Origin: Budorcas taxicolor
Lineage: Eukaryota > Chordata > Mammalia > Artiodactyla > Bovidae
Length of the DNA stretch: 64,000 nt
Reading direction: 5' to 3'
NCBI RefSeq assembly: GCF_023091745.1
Contig: NC_068910.1
Span: 48,781,272 to 48,845,271 of the forward strand
In this document: positions 33,298 to 45,779 of the stretch, piece after piece
Numbering within the stretch: position 1 is the first letter of the stretch
How the letters are laid out: each line of letters begins with the position of its first letter
Notes under the pieces: generated by a model
What the model was told of the DNA's origin: nothing
Database searches by the model: none
What the model saw: the letters and a program-made list of their open reading frames with translations, nothing else
Made by a program: the position numbers and the translations under genes

Positions 33298-34300
33298 CTG
33301 CAAAGAAAGGATGCAGCTCAGTCTTCTCTGACACCACTTTTCAGAACATCAGAGGCCAGTGTGGGAGCCACTGGCCAGAAAGTGGCCTCTCTGGCTTGAA
33401 AACAGTTTGGATCCCAACCTCGATGGCCTTTGTAGTTCCCTCCTCTGTTTTGGAAATTTCTTAATTTGTCCCCCATTGTCCTACCCGTTGCTAACATGTA
33501 AAGCACTTAAGATTTTTTAATGTGTTAGAAAATGCTCTGTTATCATGAATTCTGTTGTCATGAATGGCTAAGTCCTGAGGCGCTCCCCTGAAACTTCCCC
33601 CCAGTAGAAACTTTGTTTACACACACAAACACACACACACAAGCTGAGGCACCACCAGTCTTGCAAAAGATAGGAGAGGTCTCCGGGGATCATTGCTTAA
33701 AAAAAATTTTTTTTGGCTTAGAAGTGGCCATGAACTGAGGCCAAGGTGGGTGGCAAAAGCCTTGGCTGCAGAGGTGGGGAGCCAGGAATGGTGCCATGGC
33801 GTGCCAAAATGTTAGGGTAATGGACAGCAGTAGCATGCCGAGCTGGAAAGGCAGGCAAAGGGGAGGAGTGAGGTAGCAAAACAGACTGTAAGGATATTAC
33901 CTTGGAACAAGGGAGTGGGGGGACCTAAGCTTAAAACTCTGTTTTGAGCAGAGGTGAAGAGATCTTGGGTTGGGGAACCACTTGGCTATCAGCACAAGTA
34001 GTGCACGTCTACTCGGAAGGGAAGTTTCTCCACACTAAGCTGGCAAGGCTCTCACAGATTAAGATCAAGCCAAGGACTCGAAACAAATATTATCAAATCC
34101 TTGAGAAGTTAGGTCATTCTGAGAGTAGGAGGTGGAAGGTATAATTATGGAGACGGACTTAACAATCAGAGGCAAATAGCAGATACCTTTGGAGTGAACA
34201 CACTACTTGTAAAGTTAAAAACTACTGAATAACAAGTTTTTGTTCAAATAAACACCCTAAAGGGAAGATTAAATAGATTCAACACAAAGATGAATGAGAC
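33298..34300. other. Upstream of SLC22A14 coding exon 1 (probably 5' UTR intron)
   Basis: The acceptor before the ATG means transcription starts farther right. A short CACACA run lies at 33622-33642. I could not identify the non-coding first exon. Confidence 0.5.
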
Positions 34301-34308
34301 AATAGAAG

Positions 34309-34585
34309 AGGACTTTCCTGGTGGTAGAGTGGTTAAGATTGTGCCTGTCAATGCAGGGGACACAGGTTCAATCCCTGGTCTGGGAAGACTGCACATGCCA
34401 TGGAGAAACTAAACCTGTGCACAGTTATTGGGCCTGTGCTCTAGCGCCCGTGCTCCGCAGCAAGAGAAGCCACAACAAGGAAAACCCTGTGCACCGCAGC
34501 TACAGAGTATTCCCACTCTTTGTAACTAGAGATGCCTGTGCAGCAATGAAGACCCAGCGCAGCCAAAAAAGAAAATTTAAAAAAA
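34309..34585 (+). mobile_element. CHR-type SINE, full length
   Basis: GGACTTTCCTGGTGGTAGAG head, GGTTCAATCCCTGGTCTGGG, CTCTAGCGCCCGTGCTCCGC and tail GACCCAGCGCAGCCAAAAAA. Confidence 0.9.
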
Positions 34586-34825
34586 AGAAGAAGAAGATAG
34601 AAGATTTAACATGCATCCAGTTGCAGGCTCAGTGGGAGAAAGAGAGAATTGATATTTAAGGAGATAAAAGCAATCATTTTCTAAAACTTGAAAAACACAA
34701 ATCCTTAGACTCCGGAAACAGCATATCCCACTCAGGATAAATAAAAGAGAAACCCACTGTAACACAGCTGCAGAACACCAGTGACAAAGAAAAGATCTTC
34801 AAAAACATCTAGAGAGAAGATAGCT

Positions 34826-35605
34826 CGTTCAGTCGCTCAGTTGTGTCCGAGTCTTTGCGACCCCATGGACTGCAGCATGACAGGCCTCCCTGTCCATCAC
34901 CAACTCCCAGAGTTCGAACTCATCTCCATCGAGTCAATGATGCCATCCAGTCATCTCATCCTCTATCGTTCCCTTCTCCTCCTGCCTTCAATCTTTCCCA
35001 TTATCAGGGTCTTTTCAAAGGAGTTGGCTCCTCGTATCAGGTGGCCAAATATTGGAGTTTCAGCTTCAGCATCCATCCTTCCAATGAATATTCAGGACTG
35101 ATTTCCTTTAGGATTGACTGGTTTGATCTCCTTGCTGTCCAAGGAACACTTAAGAGTCTTTTCCAAAACCACAGTTCAAAAGCATCAATTCTTCGACGCT
35201 CAGCTTTCTTTATAGTCCAACTCACATCCATACGTGACTATAGGAAAAACAATAGCTTTAACTAAACAGACCTTTGTCGGCAAAGTAATGTCTCTGCTTT
35301 TTAATATGCTTTCTAGGTTCGTCATAGCTTTTCTTCCAAGGAACAAATGTCTTTTAATTTCATGGCTGCAGTCACCATCTGCAGTGATTTTGGAGCCCTC
35401 CAAAATAAAATCTGTCACTGTTTCCATTGTTTTGCCATCTATTTGCTATGAAGTGATGGGACCAGATGCTATGATCTTAGTTTTTCTGAATGTTGAGTTT
35501 TAAGCCAACTTTTTCACTCTCCTCTTTCATCAAGAGGATCTTTAGTTGTTCTTCACTTTCAGCCATAAGGGTGGTCATCTGCGTATGTAAGGTTATTGAT
35601 ATTTC
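34826..35605 (-). mobile_element. BovB 3' part (reverse transcriptase C-terminus)
   Basis: Starts GTTCAGTCGCTCAGTTGTGT and runs through the complement of the BovB coding end up to the reverse transcriptase YADD region. It abuts an oppositely oriented BovB 5' segment. Confidence 0.9.
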
Positions 35606-36075
35606 TCCCAGCAAACCACTTCAGTATTCTTGCCTTGAGAAGCCCATGAACAGTATGAAAAGGCAAAAAGATATGACACTGAAAGATGAACTCCCAGGTT
35701 GGTAGCTGTCCAGTATGCTACTGGAGAAGAGTGGAGAAATAACTGCAGAAAGAATGAAGAGATGGAGCCAAAGCAAAAACAATGCCCAGTTGTGGATGTG
35801 ACTGGTGATGGAAGTAAAGTCCGATGCTAAAAAGAACAATATTGCATAGGAACCTGGAATGTTAGGTCCATGAATCAAGGTAAATTAGAAGTGGTCAAAC
35901 AAGAGATGGCAAGAGTGAACACTGACCTTTTAGGAATCAGTGAACTAAAATGCACTGGAATGGGCGAATTTAACTCAAATGACCATTATATCTACTACTG
36001 TGGGTAAGAATCCCTTAGAAGAAATGGAGTAGCCCTCATAGTGAACAACAGAAGAGAGATCATGGACAAATGCAA
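35606..36075 (+). mobile_element. BovB 5'-ward segment in inverse orientation (endonuclease start)
   Basis: Sense-strand BovB from ACTTCAGTATTCTTGCCTTG to the start of the APE-type endonuclease domain (ARVNTDLLGISELKCTGMGE). A stop codon follows IYYCG. It is joined head-on to the 3' part at 34826-35605. Confidence 0.85.
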
Positions 36076-36786
36076 TCTTTTGTTAAGAAACAAAAGTTGT
36101 GGACAATATATTTGGATAATTTTTTTTTACTTTCTTTTTGGAGGAATTTTATACTAAAACTGACCAAATCCTTTTTGTGTAAGATAAGATATTTGAACCA
36201 TTGAGATCCAAGTTGTGATTTTAAGCTTGTTACATTTTTTTTTCCTTTTTTCACAGCCTACTCTCCCAGCTTCATTTGTAGTTACTTGATTCCATCTACA
36301 GAGGGTTGTGGTCACTCTGGGTTACCTAACAAAACACTATGCAGTTTCATGTTTACATTCCTGCTCTTCTTCTTAGCTGCTAAGCTTAGTGTATATCTGC
36401 CTGTTACATTTTTTATAAGGGTGAAATGTTACCACTACTTTAATTACTGTTATAAATAGCTTTATAATGTTGAAGAATCACTGTTTAAGATTTTTGACTC
36501 TTCTTTTTTTAAAAAGAAACAGAAGTTGTTAAGCAACAAGGAAACCAGGAAGAGTGAAGAGTATCTTCAACATTTTGACAGGAAATAACAGCCAACCTAA
36601 AACTGCTTACTCAACAAAATTATCTGTCAAGAATTAGAGTAAAATACAGTTATAGTCAAATGTTGAGGCAGCAACACATCTGACGGCACTTATAAAGGAT
36701 AAGGAGGAGGATGCACCAAATAAAACAAAATGTATGCGAAAATGCAAAATCCTAAAATAACACAAAAGTCAAGCAAATGGTTTTGG

Positions 36787-36905
36787 TGGGAATTCCCAGG
36801 CAGCCTAGTGGTTAACATTCTTGAGTGTTCACTACCAAGAACCTGGGTTCAGTCCCTGATCTGGGAACTAACATCCCGAAAGCTGTGTAGCATGGCCAAA
36901 AAAAG
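36787..36905 (+). mobile_element. CHR-type SINE
   Basis: GGGAATTCCCAGGCAGCCTA, GGGTTCAGTCCCTGATCTGG, tail GGCCAAAAAAA. Confidence 0.87.
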
Positions 36906-36984
36906 AGAATAATTTGGATCAGGGATATACAGAGTAGTGAAAAAGGAGTTCAGAAACTGTGTAAAAGAGGAACTCATTAATAAA

Positions 36985-37456
36985 TGGGTCCCCATCTAGT
37001 CAAGGCTATGGTTTTTCCAGTAGTCATGTATGGATGTGAGAGTTGGACTGTGAAGAAGGCTGAGTGCCGAAGAACTGATGCTTTTGACCTGTGGTGTTGG
37101 AGAAGACTCTTGAGAGTCCCTTGGACTGCAAGGAGATCCAACCAGTCCATTCTGAAGGAGATCAGCCCTGGGATTTCTTTGGAAGGAATGATGCTAAAGC
37201 TGAAACTCCTGTACTTTGGCCACCTCATGCGAAGAGCTGACTCATTGGAAAAGACTCTGATGCTGGGAGGGATTGGGGGCAGGAGGAGAAGGGGACGACA
37301 GAGGATGAGATGGCTGGATGGCATCACTGACTCGATGGACGTGAGTCTGAGTGAACTCTGGGAGTTGGTGATGGACAGGGAGGCCTGGCATGCTGCGATT
37401 CATGGGGTCGCAAAGAGTTGGACACGACTGAGCGACTGAACTGAACTGAACTGAAA
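36985..37456 (+). mobile_element. BovB LINE 3' end
   Basis: An open stretch codes for a continuous BovB C-terminal segment (AECRRTDAFDLWCWRRLLRV and on), ending GACACGACTGAGCGACTGAA plus CTGAA repeats. It is one of the less damaged copies. Confidence 0.93.
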
Positions 37457-37707
37457 CCATTGGGAAAAAAATAAAGGATTAGGAGGAAGAAAATTATGTC
37501 AGGACAACCTGAGATGCAGTTGTAAGCAATCAAATATTCATTGCATTAAGTAATAAAAGCTCTGTTCAATTGTGGAATTAAAAAAACAAGATAAAATGGT
37601 GGGTAGCAATAATATATGTTAGGATAGGTATGATCAGAGCCTGGGTTATCTTAAAATCTTTCTATTGTTCAAGGTACAGGAGAAAGATGCCAAAATTTCA
37701 AAGTTGC

Positions 37708-37828
37708 TTTTTTTTTTTGGCTGTGCTTCCTGGCTTGCAAGATCTTAGTTCCCCAACCAGGAATCAAACCCATGTCCCCTGTAGTGGAATCGCAGAGTCT
37801 TAACCACTGGACTGTCAGGGAAGTGCCT
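37708..37828 (-). mobile_element. CHR-type SINE, reversed
   Basis: CCCCAACCAGGAATCAAACC and CTGGACTGTCAGGGAAGTGC. Confidence 0.87.
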
Positions 37829-38029
37829 CAAAGTTACATTTGCATTTGATAAAAATTTTAAGGATGAGCACTATAATAGTATAGCTAGGAAAGAGTAGTG
37901 GAAAAAGATAGACCAAAGGGAAAAACAAAACCCAAACCTCAGTCCAGAAAAAGTGAAGAAAAGAAAAAAGAAATGTAGAAAAAGTGGAATTCAATAACTA
38001 TGATTGGAAGAATGAATCAAAGTACATTG

Positions 38030-38225
38030 ATTATCGCCGGTTAGTAATGCAGAGACATGGGTTCCATGGGTTCAATCCCTGGTTGGGGAACTAGGATCCC
38101 ACATGCTGTGGAGCAACTGAGCCCACATGCCACCAGAACAAGAGAAGCCCTCAAGGGCTATAACAGAGACCCCACATGACGCAACTAAGAACTGACATAG
38201 CCAAGTAAATAAATAATGAAAACCA
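38030..38225 (+). mobile_element. CHR-type SINE
   Basis: GGGTTCAATCCCTGGTTGGG and CAACTGAGCCCACATGCCAC. The head is partly degenerate. Confidence 0.82.
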
Positions 38226-38309
38226 CAAAGTCCAAAAAGAATGGTCATCTTTTAAAAAAAGATAGTTGGTTTCACCTTTCTAAAAATCAAATTAATATGC
38301 TGTTTTTAA

Positions 38310-39132
38310 ACAGTTTAGTTCAGTTCAGTCGCTCAGTCATGTCCAACTTTTTGCGACCCTATGAACCACAGCACACCAGGCCTCCCTGTCCATCACCAAC
38401 TCCTGGAGTCCACCCAAACCCATGTCCATTGAGTCGGTGATGCCATCCAACCATCTCATCCTCTGTTATCCCCTTCTCCTCCTGCCCTCAATCTTTCCCA
38501 GAATCAGGGTCTTTTCAAATGAGTCAGCTCTCCACATCAGGTGGCCAAAGTATTGGAGTTTCAGCTTCAACATTAGTCCTTCCAATGAACACCCAGGACT
38601 GATCTCCTTTAGGATGGACTGGTTGGATCTCCTTGCAGTCCAAGGGACTCTCAAGAGTCTTCTCCAACACCACAGTTCAAAAGCATCAACTCTTTGGCAC
38701 TCAGCTTTCTTTATAGTCCAAATCTCACATCCATACATGACTACTGGAAAAACCATAGCCTTGACTAGACAGACCTTTGTTGGCAAAGTAATGTCTCTGC
38801 TTTTTGAATATGCTATCTAGGTTGGTCATAACTTTCCTTCCAAGGAGTAAGTGTCTTTTCATTTCATGGCTGCAATCACCATCTGCAGTGATTTTGGAGC
38901 CCAGAAAAATAAAGTCAGCCACTGTTTCCACTGTTTCCCCATCTATTTGCCATAAGGTGATGGGACCGGAGGCCATGATCTTAGTTTTCTGAATATTGAG
39001 CTTTAAGCCAACTTTTTCACTCTCCTCTTTCACTTTCATCGAGAGGCTCTTTAGTTCTTCTTCACTTTCTGTCATAAGGGTGGTGTCATCTGCATATCTG
39101 AGGTTATTGTTATTTCTCCCTGCAATCTTGGG
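38310..39132 (-). mobile_element. BovB 3' part
   Basis: Starts with AGTTCAGTTCAGTCGCTCAG and extends to the complement of the reverse transcriptase YADD region (LRYADDTTLMTESEEELKSL). Opposite orientation to the copy at 36985-37456. Confidence 0.92.
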
Positions 39133-39254
39133 CAGCCAATATTTCCCCGTTTTCCCAGAACATACCCATTTTCTGTCTTTTATGCTTCTGTAATAAATCA
39201 TAGTGCCCCCTTTCCCTCCCACAGGTGTCCTGATTTTGATGACAAATGGTCACT

Positions 39255-39466
39255 CTGCAAAAGTGAGAGTTGCTCAGTTGTGTCCGACTCTTTGTGACCC
39301 TATGGACTGTAGTCCTTCAGGCTCCTCTGTCCATGCAATTCTCCAGGCAAGAATACTGGAGTGGGTAGCTGTTTCCACTCCAGGGGATCTTTCCAACCCA
39401 GGGATCGAACCTGGGTATCCTGCATTGCAGGTGGATTCTTTGCCCGCTGAGCTACAAGGGAAGCCC
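39255..39466 (-). mobile_element. Bov-tA SINE
   Basis: Reverse copy: GCTCAGTTGTGTCCGACTCT, CAGGGATCGAACCTGGGTAT, GAGCTACAAGGGAAGCCC. Confidence 0.92.
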
Positions 39467-39537
39467 ACTGTGTAAGAAGGTACACTTAAAGCATACGGTC
39501 ACGAAAGGCTGAGAGTAAAAGGATGTAAAAGTTATAT

Positions 39538-41705
39538 TCAGTTCAGTTCAGTCACTCAGTCATGTCCGACTCTTTGCGACCCCATGAATTGCAGCACGCC
39601 AGGCCTCCCTGTCCATCGCCAACTCCTGGAGTTTACTCAAACTCATGTCCATTGAGTCGGTGATGCCATCCAACCATCTCATCCTCTGTTGTCCCCTTCT
39701 CCTCCTGCCCCCAATCCCTCCCAGCATCAGAGTCTTTTCCAGTGAGTCAGCTCTTCACATCAGGCGGCCAAAGTATTGGAGTTTCAGCTTCAGCATTAGT
39801 TCTTCCAATGAATATTCAGGACTGATTTCCTTTAGGATTGACTGGTTTGATATCCTTGCTGTCCGAGGAACTCTCTCACAGTTCAAAAGCATCAATTCTT
39901 TGGTGCTCAGCTTTCTTTATAGTCCAACTCTCCCATCCATACATGACTACAGGAAAAACCATAGCTTTGACTAGACAGACCTTTGTTGGCAAAGTAATGT
40001 CTCTGCTTTTCAATATGCTGTCTAGGTTGGTCATAGCTTTTCTTCCAAGGAGCAAGCATCTTCTAATTTCATGGCTGCAGTCACCATCTGCAGTGATTTT
40101 GGAGCCCAAGAAAATTAAGTCTGTCACTATTTCCATTGTTTCTCCATCTATTTGCCATGAAGTTATGGAACTAGATGCCATGATCTTAGTTTTCTGAATT
40201 TCTGAGTTGAGTTTTAAGCCAGCTTTTTCACTCTCCTCTTTCACTTTCATCAAGAGGCTCTTTAGTTCCTCTTCACTTTCTGCCATTAGGGTGGTATCCT
40301 CTGCATATCTGAGGTTATTGATATTTCTCCTGGCAATCTTGGTTCCAGCTTGTGCTTCATCCAGTCCAGCATTTCGCATGATGTACTCTACCTATAAGTT
40401 AAATAAGCACAGTGACAATATACAGCCTTGATGTACTCCTTTCCTGATTTGGAACCAGTCTGTTGTTCCATGTCCGATTCCATCTGTTGCTTCTTGACCT
40501 GCACACAGATTTCTCAGGAGGCAGGTAAGGTGGTCTGGTATTCCCATCTCTTTCAGAATTTTCCACAGTTTGTTGTAATCTACATAGTCAATGGCTTTGG
40601 CATAATCAGAAAAGCAGAAGTAGATGTTTCTCTGGAATTCTCTTGCTTTTTCTATGATCCAACAGATGTTGGCAATTTGATCTCTGGTTCCTCTGCCTTT
40701 TCTAAATCCAGCTTGAACATCTGGAAGTTTACAGTTCACGTACTGCTGAAGCCTGGCTTGGAGAATTTTGAGCATTACTTAGCTAGCGTGTGAGATGAGT
40801 GCAATTGTGCGGTGATTTGAACATTCTTTGGCATTGCCCTTCTTTGGGAATGGAATGAAAACACATTTTCCAGTCCTGTGGTCACTCCAGAGTTTTCCAA
40901 ATGTGCTGGCATATTGAGTGCAGCCCTTTAACAGCATCATCTTTTAGGATATGAAATAGCTCACCTGGAATTCCTTCACTTCCACTAGCTTTTTTCATAG
41001 TGATGCTTCCTAAGGCCCACATGACTTTGCATTCCAGGATGTCTGGCTGTAGGTGAGTGATTACACTATTGTGGTTATCTGGGTCATGAAGGTCTGTTTT
41101 GTATAGTTCTTCTGTGTACTCTTGCCACTTCTGCTTAATATCTTCTGCTTCTGTTAGGTCCATACCATTTCTGTCCTTTATTGTGCCCATCTTTGCATGA
41201 AATGTTCCCTTGGTATCTCTGATTTTCTTGAAGAGATCTCTAGTCTTTCCCATTCTATGGTTTTCCTCTATTTCTTTGCATTGATCACTGAGGAAGGCTT
41301 TCTTATCTCTCCTTGCTATTCTTTGGAACTCTGCATTCAAATGGGTATAATCTTTCCTTTTCTCCTTTGCCTTTTGCTTCTCTTCTTTTCTCAGCTATTT
41401 GTAAGGCGTCTTCAGACAACCATTTTGCCTTTTTGCATTTCTTTTTCTTGGGGATGGTCTTGCTCACTGTCTCCTGTACAATGTCACAAAACTTTGCCTG
41501 TTCTTCAGGCAATCTGTCTATCAGATCTAATCCCTTGAGTCTATTTGGCACTTCCACTGTATAATTGTAAGAGATTTGATTTAGGTTATACCTGAATCGT
41601 CTAGTGGTTTTCACTACTTTCTTCAATTTAAGGCTGAATTTGGCAAGAAGGAGCTCATGATCTGAGCCACAGTCAGCTCCCGGTCTTGTTTTTGTTCACT
41701 GTATA
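39538..41705 (-). mobile_element. Longest BovB copy, about 2.2 kb
   Basis: Antisense BovB with most of the reverse transcriptase domain: YAEDTTLMAESEEELKSLLM, upstream QAGFRKGRGTRDQIANICWI and YAKAIDYVDYNKLWKILKEM. Frames are broken and the 5' end, including the endonuclease, is missing. A fossil retroelement, not a host gene. Confidence 0.93.
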
Positions 41706-41744
41706 GAGCTTCTACACATTTTCAAAGAATAGACATCATAGAGA

Positions 41745-41872
41745 TCTTTTTTTTTTTTCTTTTTAGCCAGCTGTGCAGCATACGGGATCGTCCCGACCAG
41801 GATCAGGGCTTGAACCCCGGTCCCCTGCAGTGGGAGAGCGGAGTCTTAGCCACCGGATCGCCAGGGAAGTTC
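41745..41872 (-). mobile_element. CHR-type SINE, reversed
   Basis: CCGACCAGGATCAGGGCTTG and GATCGCCAGGGAAGTTCT, behind a T-run. Confidence 0.85.
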
Positions 41873-41890
41873 TAGACCTATCTTCTGACT

Positions 41891-42097
41891 GCTGTTGTTT
41901 TAGTCACTAAATTGTGTCTCTCTTTGCAACCCCATGAACTGTAGCCCTCCAGGCTCCTCTGTCCATGGATTTCCCAGGCAAGAATACTCAAATGGGTTGG
42001 CATTTCCTTCTCCAGGGGCTCTTCCTGACCCAGGGATCAAACCTGCCTCGCCTGCCTTGGCAGGCGGATTCTTTACTGTTGAGCCACCAGGGAAGCC
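41891..42097 (-). mobile_element. Bov-tA SINE
   Basis: Reverse copy ending GAGCCACCAGGGAAGCCCC. Confidence 0.92.
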
Positions 42098-42429
42098 CCA
42101 TCTTCTGACTACGATGTAATTAAATTAGAAATCACTAACAAACAGTTAATTTAAAATATATATTTCATACAGGTGTAATATAGTTACATTAATCCATCAC
42201 AGTCTGCATTCCATCCAGGGATCCCTCCAGCTTTTAAATAATTTTTTTAAAAATTTGTATATGGTATAGTTCATTCTTTGGGCTGTAAAATTCTGTGGGT
42301 TTTGACAAATGTGTGGAGTCATGTATCTACCACGAGTATCAGACAGATGTCTCACTGCCCTAAAAGAACCTGTTCTCCACTTATTAAACCCTGCTCCCTC
42401 CTCTCAAACCCCTCACAATGACTGATCTT

Positions 42430-44030
42430 TTTTACGGTATATCTTGCTTTTTCTGCAGTATCATAGATGTGGAATTATATAGCCTTTACAGACTGGCTTC
42501 TTTCACTCAGCAGTATGCACTGAAGGGTCATTCACACCTTTTCATGGCCTAATAGCTTGTTTTTTTTAAATCCTTGAATATTATTTTTCAGTGTATGCAT
42601 GTACTATGGTTTTTTTTTTCCATTTATCTGTTATTGAGGGATATCTCAGTTGTTTCCAGTGTTTGGCAGTTGTGAATAAAGCTGCTATAAATATTTGCAT
42701 GCAGGTTTTTCTGTGGACATAATTTTCAAATAGGTTGTGTAAATACCTAGGAACACAAATGTTGGGTCATATGGTAAAACTATGTTTAGCTTTGTAAGAA
42801 ATTGGAAACTGTTCCAATGTGGCTGTACTATTTTGCACTCCTATCAGCAATGAATGAAAATTCTTGTTGTACTGCATTCTTGCCAGCACCTGATAATGGC
42901 TTATTGGACCTTAGCCATAATAACAGATGTGTTCTTTTTTTCATTCTTTAAACTGCAATTCCCTAATGACAAATAGGGCTTCTCTGGTGGCGCTAGTGGT
43001 AAAGATCCTGCCTGCCAGTGGGTCAGCAAGATCCCCTGGAGGAGGGCATGGCAACCCACTCCAGTATTCTTGCCTGGAGAATTCCATGGACAGAGGAGCC
43101 TGGCATCACAAAGAATCTGACATGATGGAAACAACTTAGCAGGTATGCACAATGTCAAATAATGTTGAGTATCTTTTCATATGCTTATTTGCCATCATGT
43201 ATCTTCTTTGCCCATTAAAAAAAAAATGGAATGTTTACTTCCTCATTGTTGAGCTTTGGGTTATTTGTATATTTTGGATACAAACCTTTTATTAGATATG
43301 TTTTGCAAATATTTTCTGTGGCTTGTGGCTTGCCTTTTTATTCTCTTAACAGCATCTTTTGCAGAGCAGAAGTTTGTTTTAATAAAATCCAACTTATCAT
43401 TTTTTTTCTTTCACTGATTTTGCTTTTGCTGTTGTATCTAGCAATTCACTGCCAAACCTTTTAGATTTTCCCCTAGTTTGTCTTCTAGAAGTTTTATATA
43501 GTTTTGTGTCTATGACCATTTTGAATTAATTTTTATAAAGAGTATAAGATCTGTGTTTACATTAATATTTTTTACATTGTATTTTTGCATATGGTCATCC
43601 AGTTATTCCAATACCATTGTTGAAAAGACCATCCTTTCTCCATTGGATTGCCTTTTTTTCCTTTGACCAGTTAGCTATATTTATGCAGGTCTATTTCTGG
43701 AGTCATCTATTCTCTTTCATGTTTCTGTGTGTCTATTCTATTTGCCAATACTATGTATTGTAATTATGGAAAACTTTACAGGAAGTCTTAAAATCAGGTC
43801 TTAAAAGCCTCCAACTTTGTTCTTTCTTATTACTGTGTTGAATATCTATTAATAGGTCTTTTGTCTTTCCATCTGAACTTTAGAATCAGTTTGCTGATAT
43901 CTGTAAAACAGCTTGCTGTGCTTTTGATTGAGATTATATTGAATCTATAGATTAGTTTGGGAAGAACTGACATCTTAACAATATTGAGTCTTCTAATCCA
44001 TGAACATGTAATGTACATATATTTTTCTAA
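42430..44030 (-). mobile_element. Antisense L1 ORF2, interrupted by Bov-tA
   Basis: Antisense L1 phrases run in order: GCAGTTGTGAATAAAGCTGC, TTCTTTGCCCATTAAAAAAA, GTCATCCAGTTATTCCAATA, CATGAACATGTAATGTACAT. No intact frame. Confidence 0.75.
42976..43142 (+). mobile_element. Bov-tA SINE, internally deleted
   Basis: GGGCTTCTCTGGTGGCGCTA head, ATGGCAACCCACTCCAGTAT, a shortened right end. Inside the L1 at 42430-44030. Confidence 0.9.
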
Positions 44031-44389
44031 AATTTTATGAATATATATTTTAAGTTAATAAAACTTTGAATATCTCAGACATCAAAGAAGAGGTCATAAT
44101 GAAAAATTTTACAATATGAAAAAATTGAGTGATAACACAAATGTTTATAAGTGAAAATTATAAAACTTTATACCATTCATATCAAACTTATAGGTGATAT
44201 AAAAAGTGGTACTCTGGAAAATTTATAGTTTTAACTTGCTTTATAATAGAAAATCAGAAAGACTGAACATAAAAGAACTAAATGCTCATCATAAGAGAAA
44301 AAAGAACAAAAGAACAAACCCAAATAAAGGAAAAAGATTATAAAGTTAAGACAGAAATGGAAACAGTGAACAAAAACAGCCAGATATGG

Positions 44390-44765
44390 AAACAACACTG
44401 TGTCCATCGGTGGATGAATGGATACAGATAACGTGGTATACTTCATTTCGCATAGTGAAATACTACTTAGCCATGAGAAAAAAGGGAAATCCTGTCATTT
44501 GTGACAACATCATGGATCTCAGGGGCATTAACACTAGTCGACAGATAGAGAAGGACAAATACTGCAGGGTTATCACTTATATGCAGATTTTTTTTTAAAA
44601 AAAGAATCAGACTGGTGAAAACTAAAGTGAAAGTGATTTCTGGGAGTGGGAAAAAGAAAGAGGTTGGTAAAAGAATAATTACTTTCTACTATAAGATGAA
44701 TAGACCTGAGGATATAGTGTAAAAACTTGTGACTACAGTGGATAACACTACATTGCATAACTGAA
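44390..44765 (+). mobile_element. L1 3' end
   Basis: ACTGTGTCCATCGGTGGATG, ATGAGAAAAAAGGGAAATCC and ACTACAGTGGATAACACTAC. Confidence 0.75.
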
Positions 44766-44771
44766 ATCTGC

Positions 44772-44915
44772 TAAGACTGCTGCTACTGCTAAGTCACTTC
44801 AGTCGTGTCTGACTCTGTGTGACCCCATAGACAGCAGCCCACCAGACTCCCCTGTCCCTGGGATTTTCCAGGCAAGAACACTGGAGTGGGCTGCCAATTC
44901 CTTCTCCAATGCTAA
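44772..44915 (-). mobile_element. Bov-A monomer
   Basis: TGCTGCTACTGCTAAGTCAC, GTGTGACCCCATAGACAGCA, reversed single unit. Confidence 0.9.
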
Positions 44916-44997
44916 GACAGAAGAACATAAATATCTCACCAAAAATCATAATAAATAGGTAGGTAATGGATGTGTAAACTAACTAGATGGAGTCCTA

Positions 44998-45052
44998 TAT
45001 ATACATATATATATATACACACACACACATACACACACACATATATATATTT
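44998..45052. repeat. (TA)n(CA)n microsatellite
   Basis: Alternating ATATATATATA, CACACACACA and ATATATATA blocks. Confidence 0.9.
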
Positions 45053-45530
45053 GAGTTTTCTATCCTGTTCCATTGATTTATATTTCTATTTTTGTGCCAG
45101 TATCATACTGTTTTGATGACTGTAGCTTTGTAGTACAGTCTGAAGTCAGGAAGCCTTATTCCTCTAGCTCCATTTTTCATTTTCAAGATTGCTTTGGTTA
45201 TTTGGTGGGGTCTTTTGTGTCTCCGTACAAATTTTAAGATATTTTTGTTCTAGTTCTGTGAAAAATGCCATTGGTAATTTGATAGGGATTCTATTGAATC
45301 TGTAGTTTGCCTTGGATAGTATACTCATTTTTGACAATACTGATTCTTCCAAACCATGAACATGATCTATCTTTCCATCTGTGTGTGTCGTCTTTGATTT
45401 TTTTCATCAGCATCTTATAGTTTTCAGAGTACAGGTCTTTTGTCTCCTTAGGTAGGTTTATTCCTAGATATTTTGTTCTTTTTGATGCAGTGGTAAATGG
45501 AATTGCTTCTTAAATTTCTCATGACTTAGT
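45053..45530 (-). mobile_element. Antisense L1 ORF2 fragment
   Basis: GTGCCAGTATCATACTGTTT, AGCTCCATTTTTCATTTTCA and AGGTAGGTTTATTCCTAGAT are standard antisense L1 phrases. Confidence 0.8.
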
Positions 45531-45535
45531 GACTG

Positions 45536-45760
45536 AAGAGCAACAAGCAAATATACTTGACAGCCCTTGGGCCACAACTAATGAGCCCCTGGGCTGCAAC
45601 TGCTGAAGTCCATGTGCCCAGAGCCTGTGCTCCACAAGAGAAGCCACCAAAATGAGAATCCCATACACTGCAATTAGAGAGTAGCCCCCATTCTCCACAA
45701 CTACAGAAAGCTCGTATGTAGCAACAGAGACCCAGCAGAGCCAAAAATAAAAAAATAAAA
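45536..45760 (+). mobile_element. CHR SINE body
   Basis: GGGCCACAACTAATGAGCCC, then CAGAGACCCAGCAGAGCCAA and an A-rich tail. Headless copy. Confidence 0.82.
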
Positions 45761-45779
45761 TAATTTTAAAAAGCCTTTA

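Noticed and set aside
33296..33337. Upstream in-frame extension of SLC22A14 (14 extra codons)
   Set aside because: A strong polypyrimidine tract and CAG acceptor end 2 nt before the ATG at 33295, so the upstream codons are intronic. The family start also matches the downstream ATG.
36984..41626. Several open frames of 100-167 codons between 37 and 41.6 kb
   Set aside because: They code for pieces of BovB reverse transcriptase, with frames broken between segments. They are retroelement fossils, not host genes.
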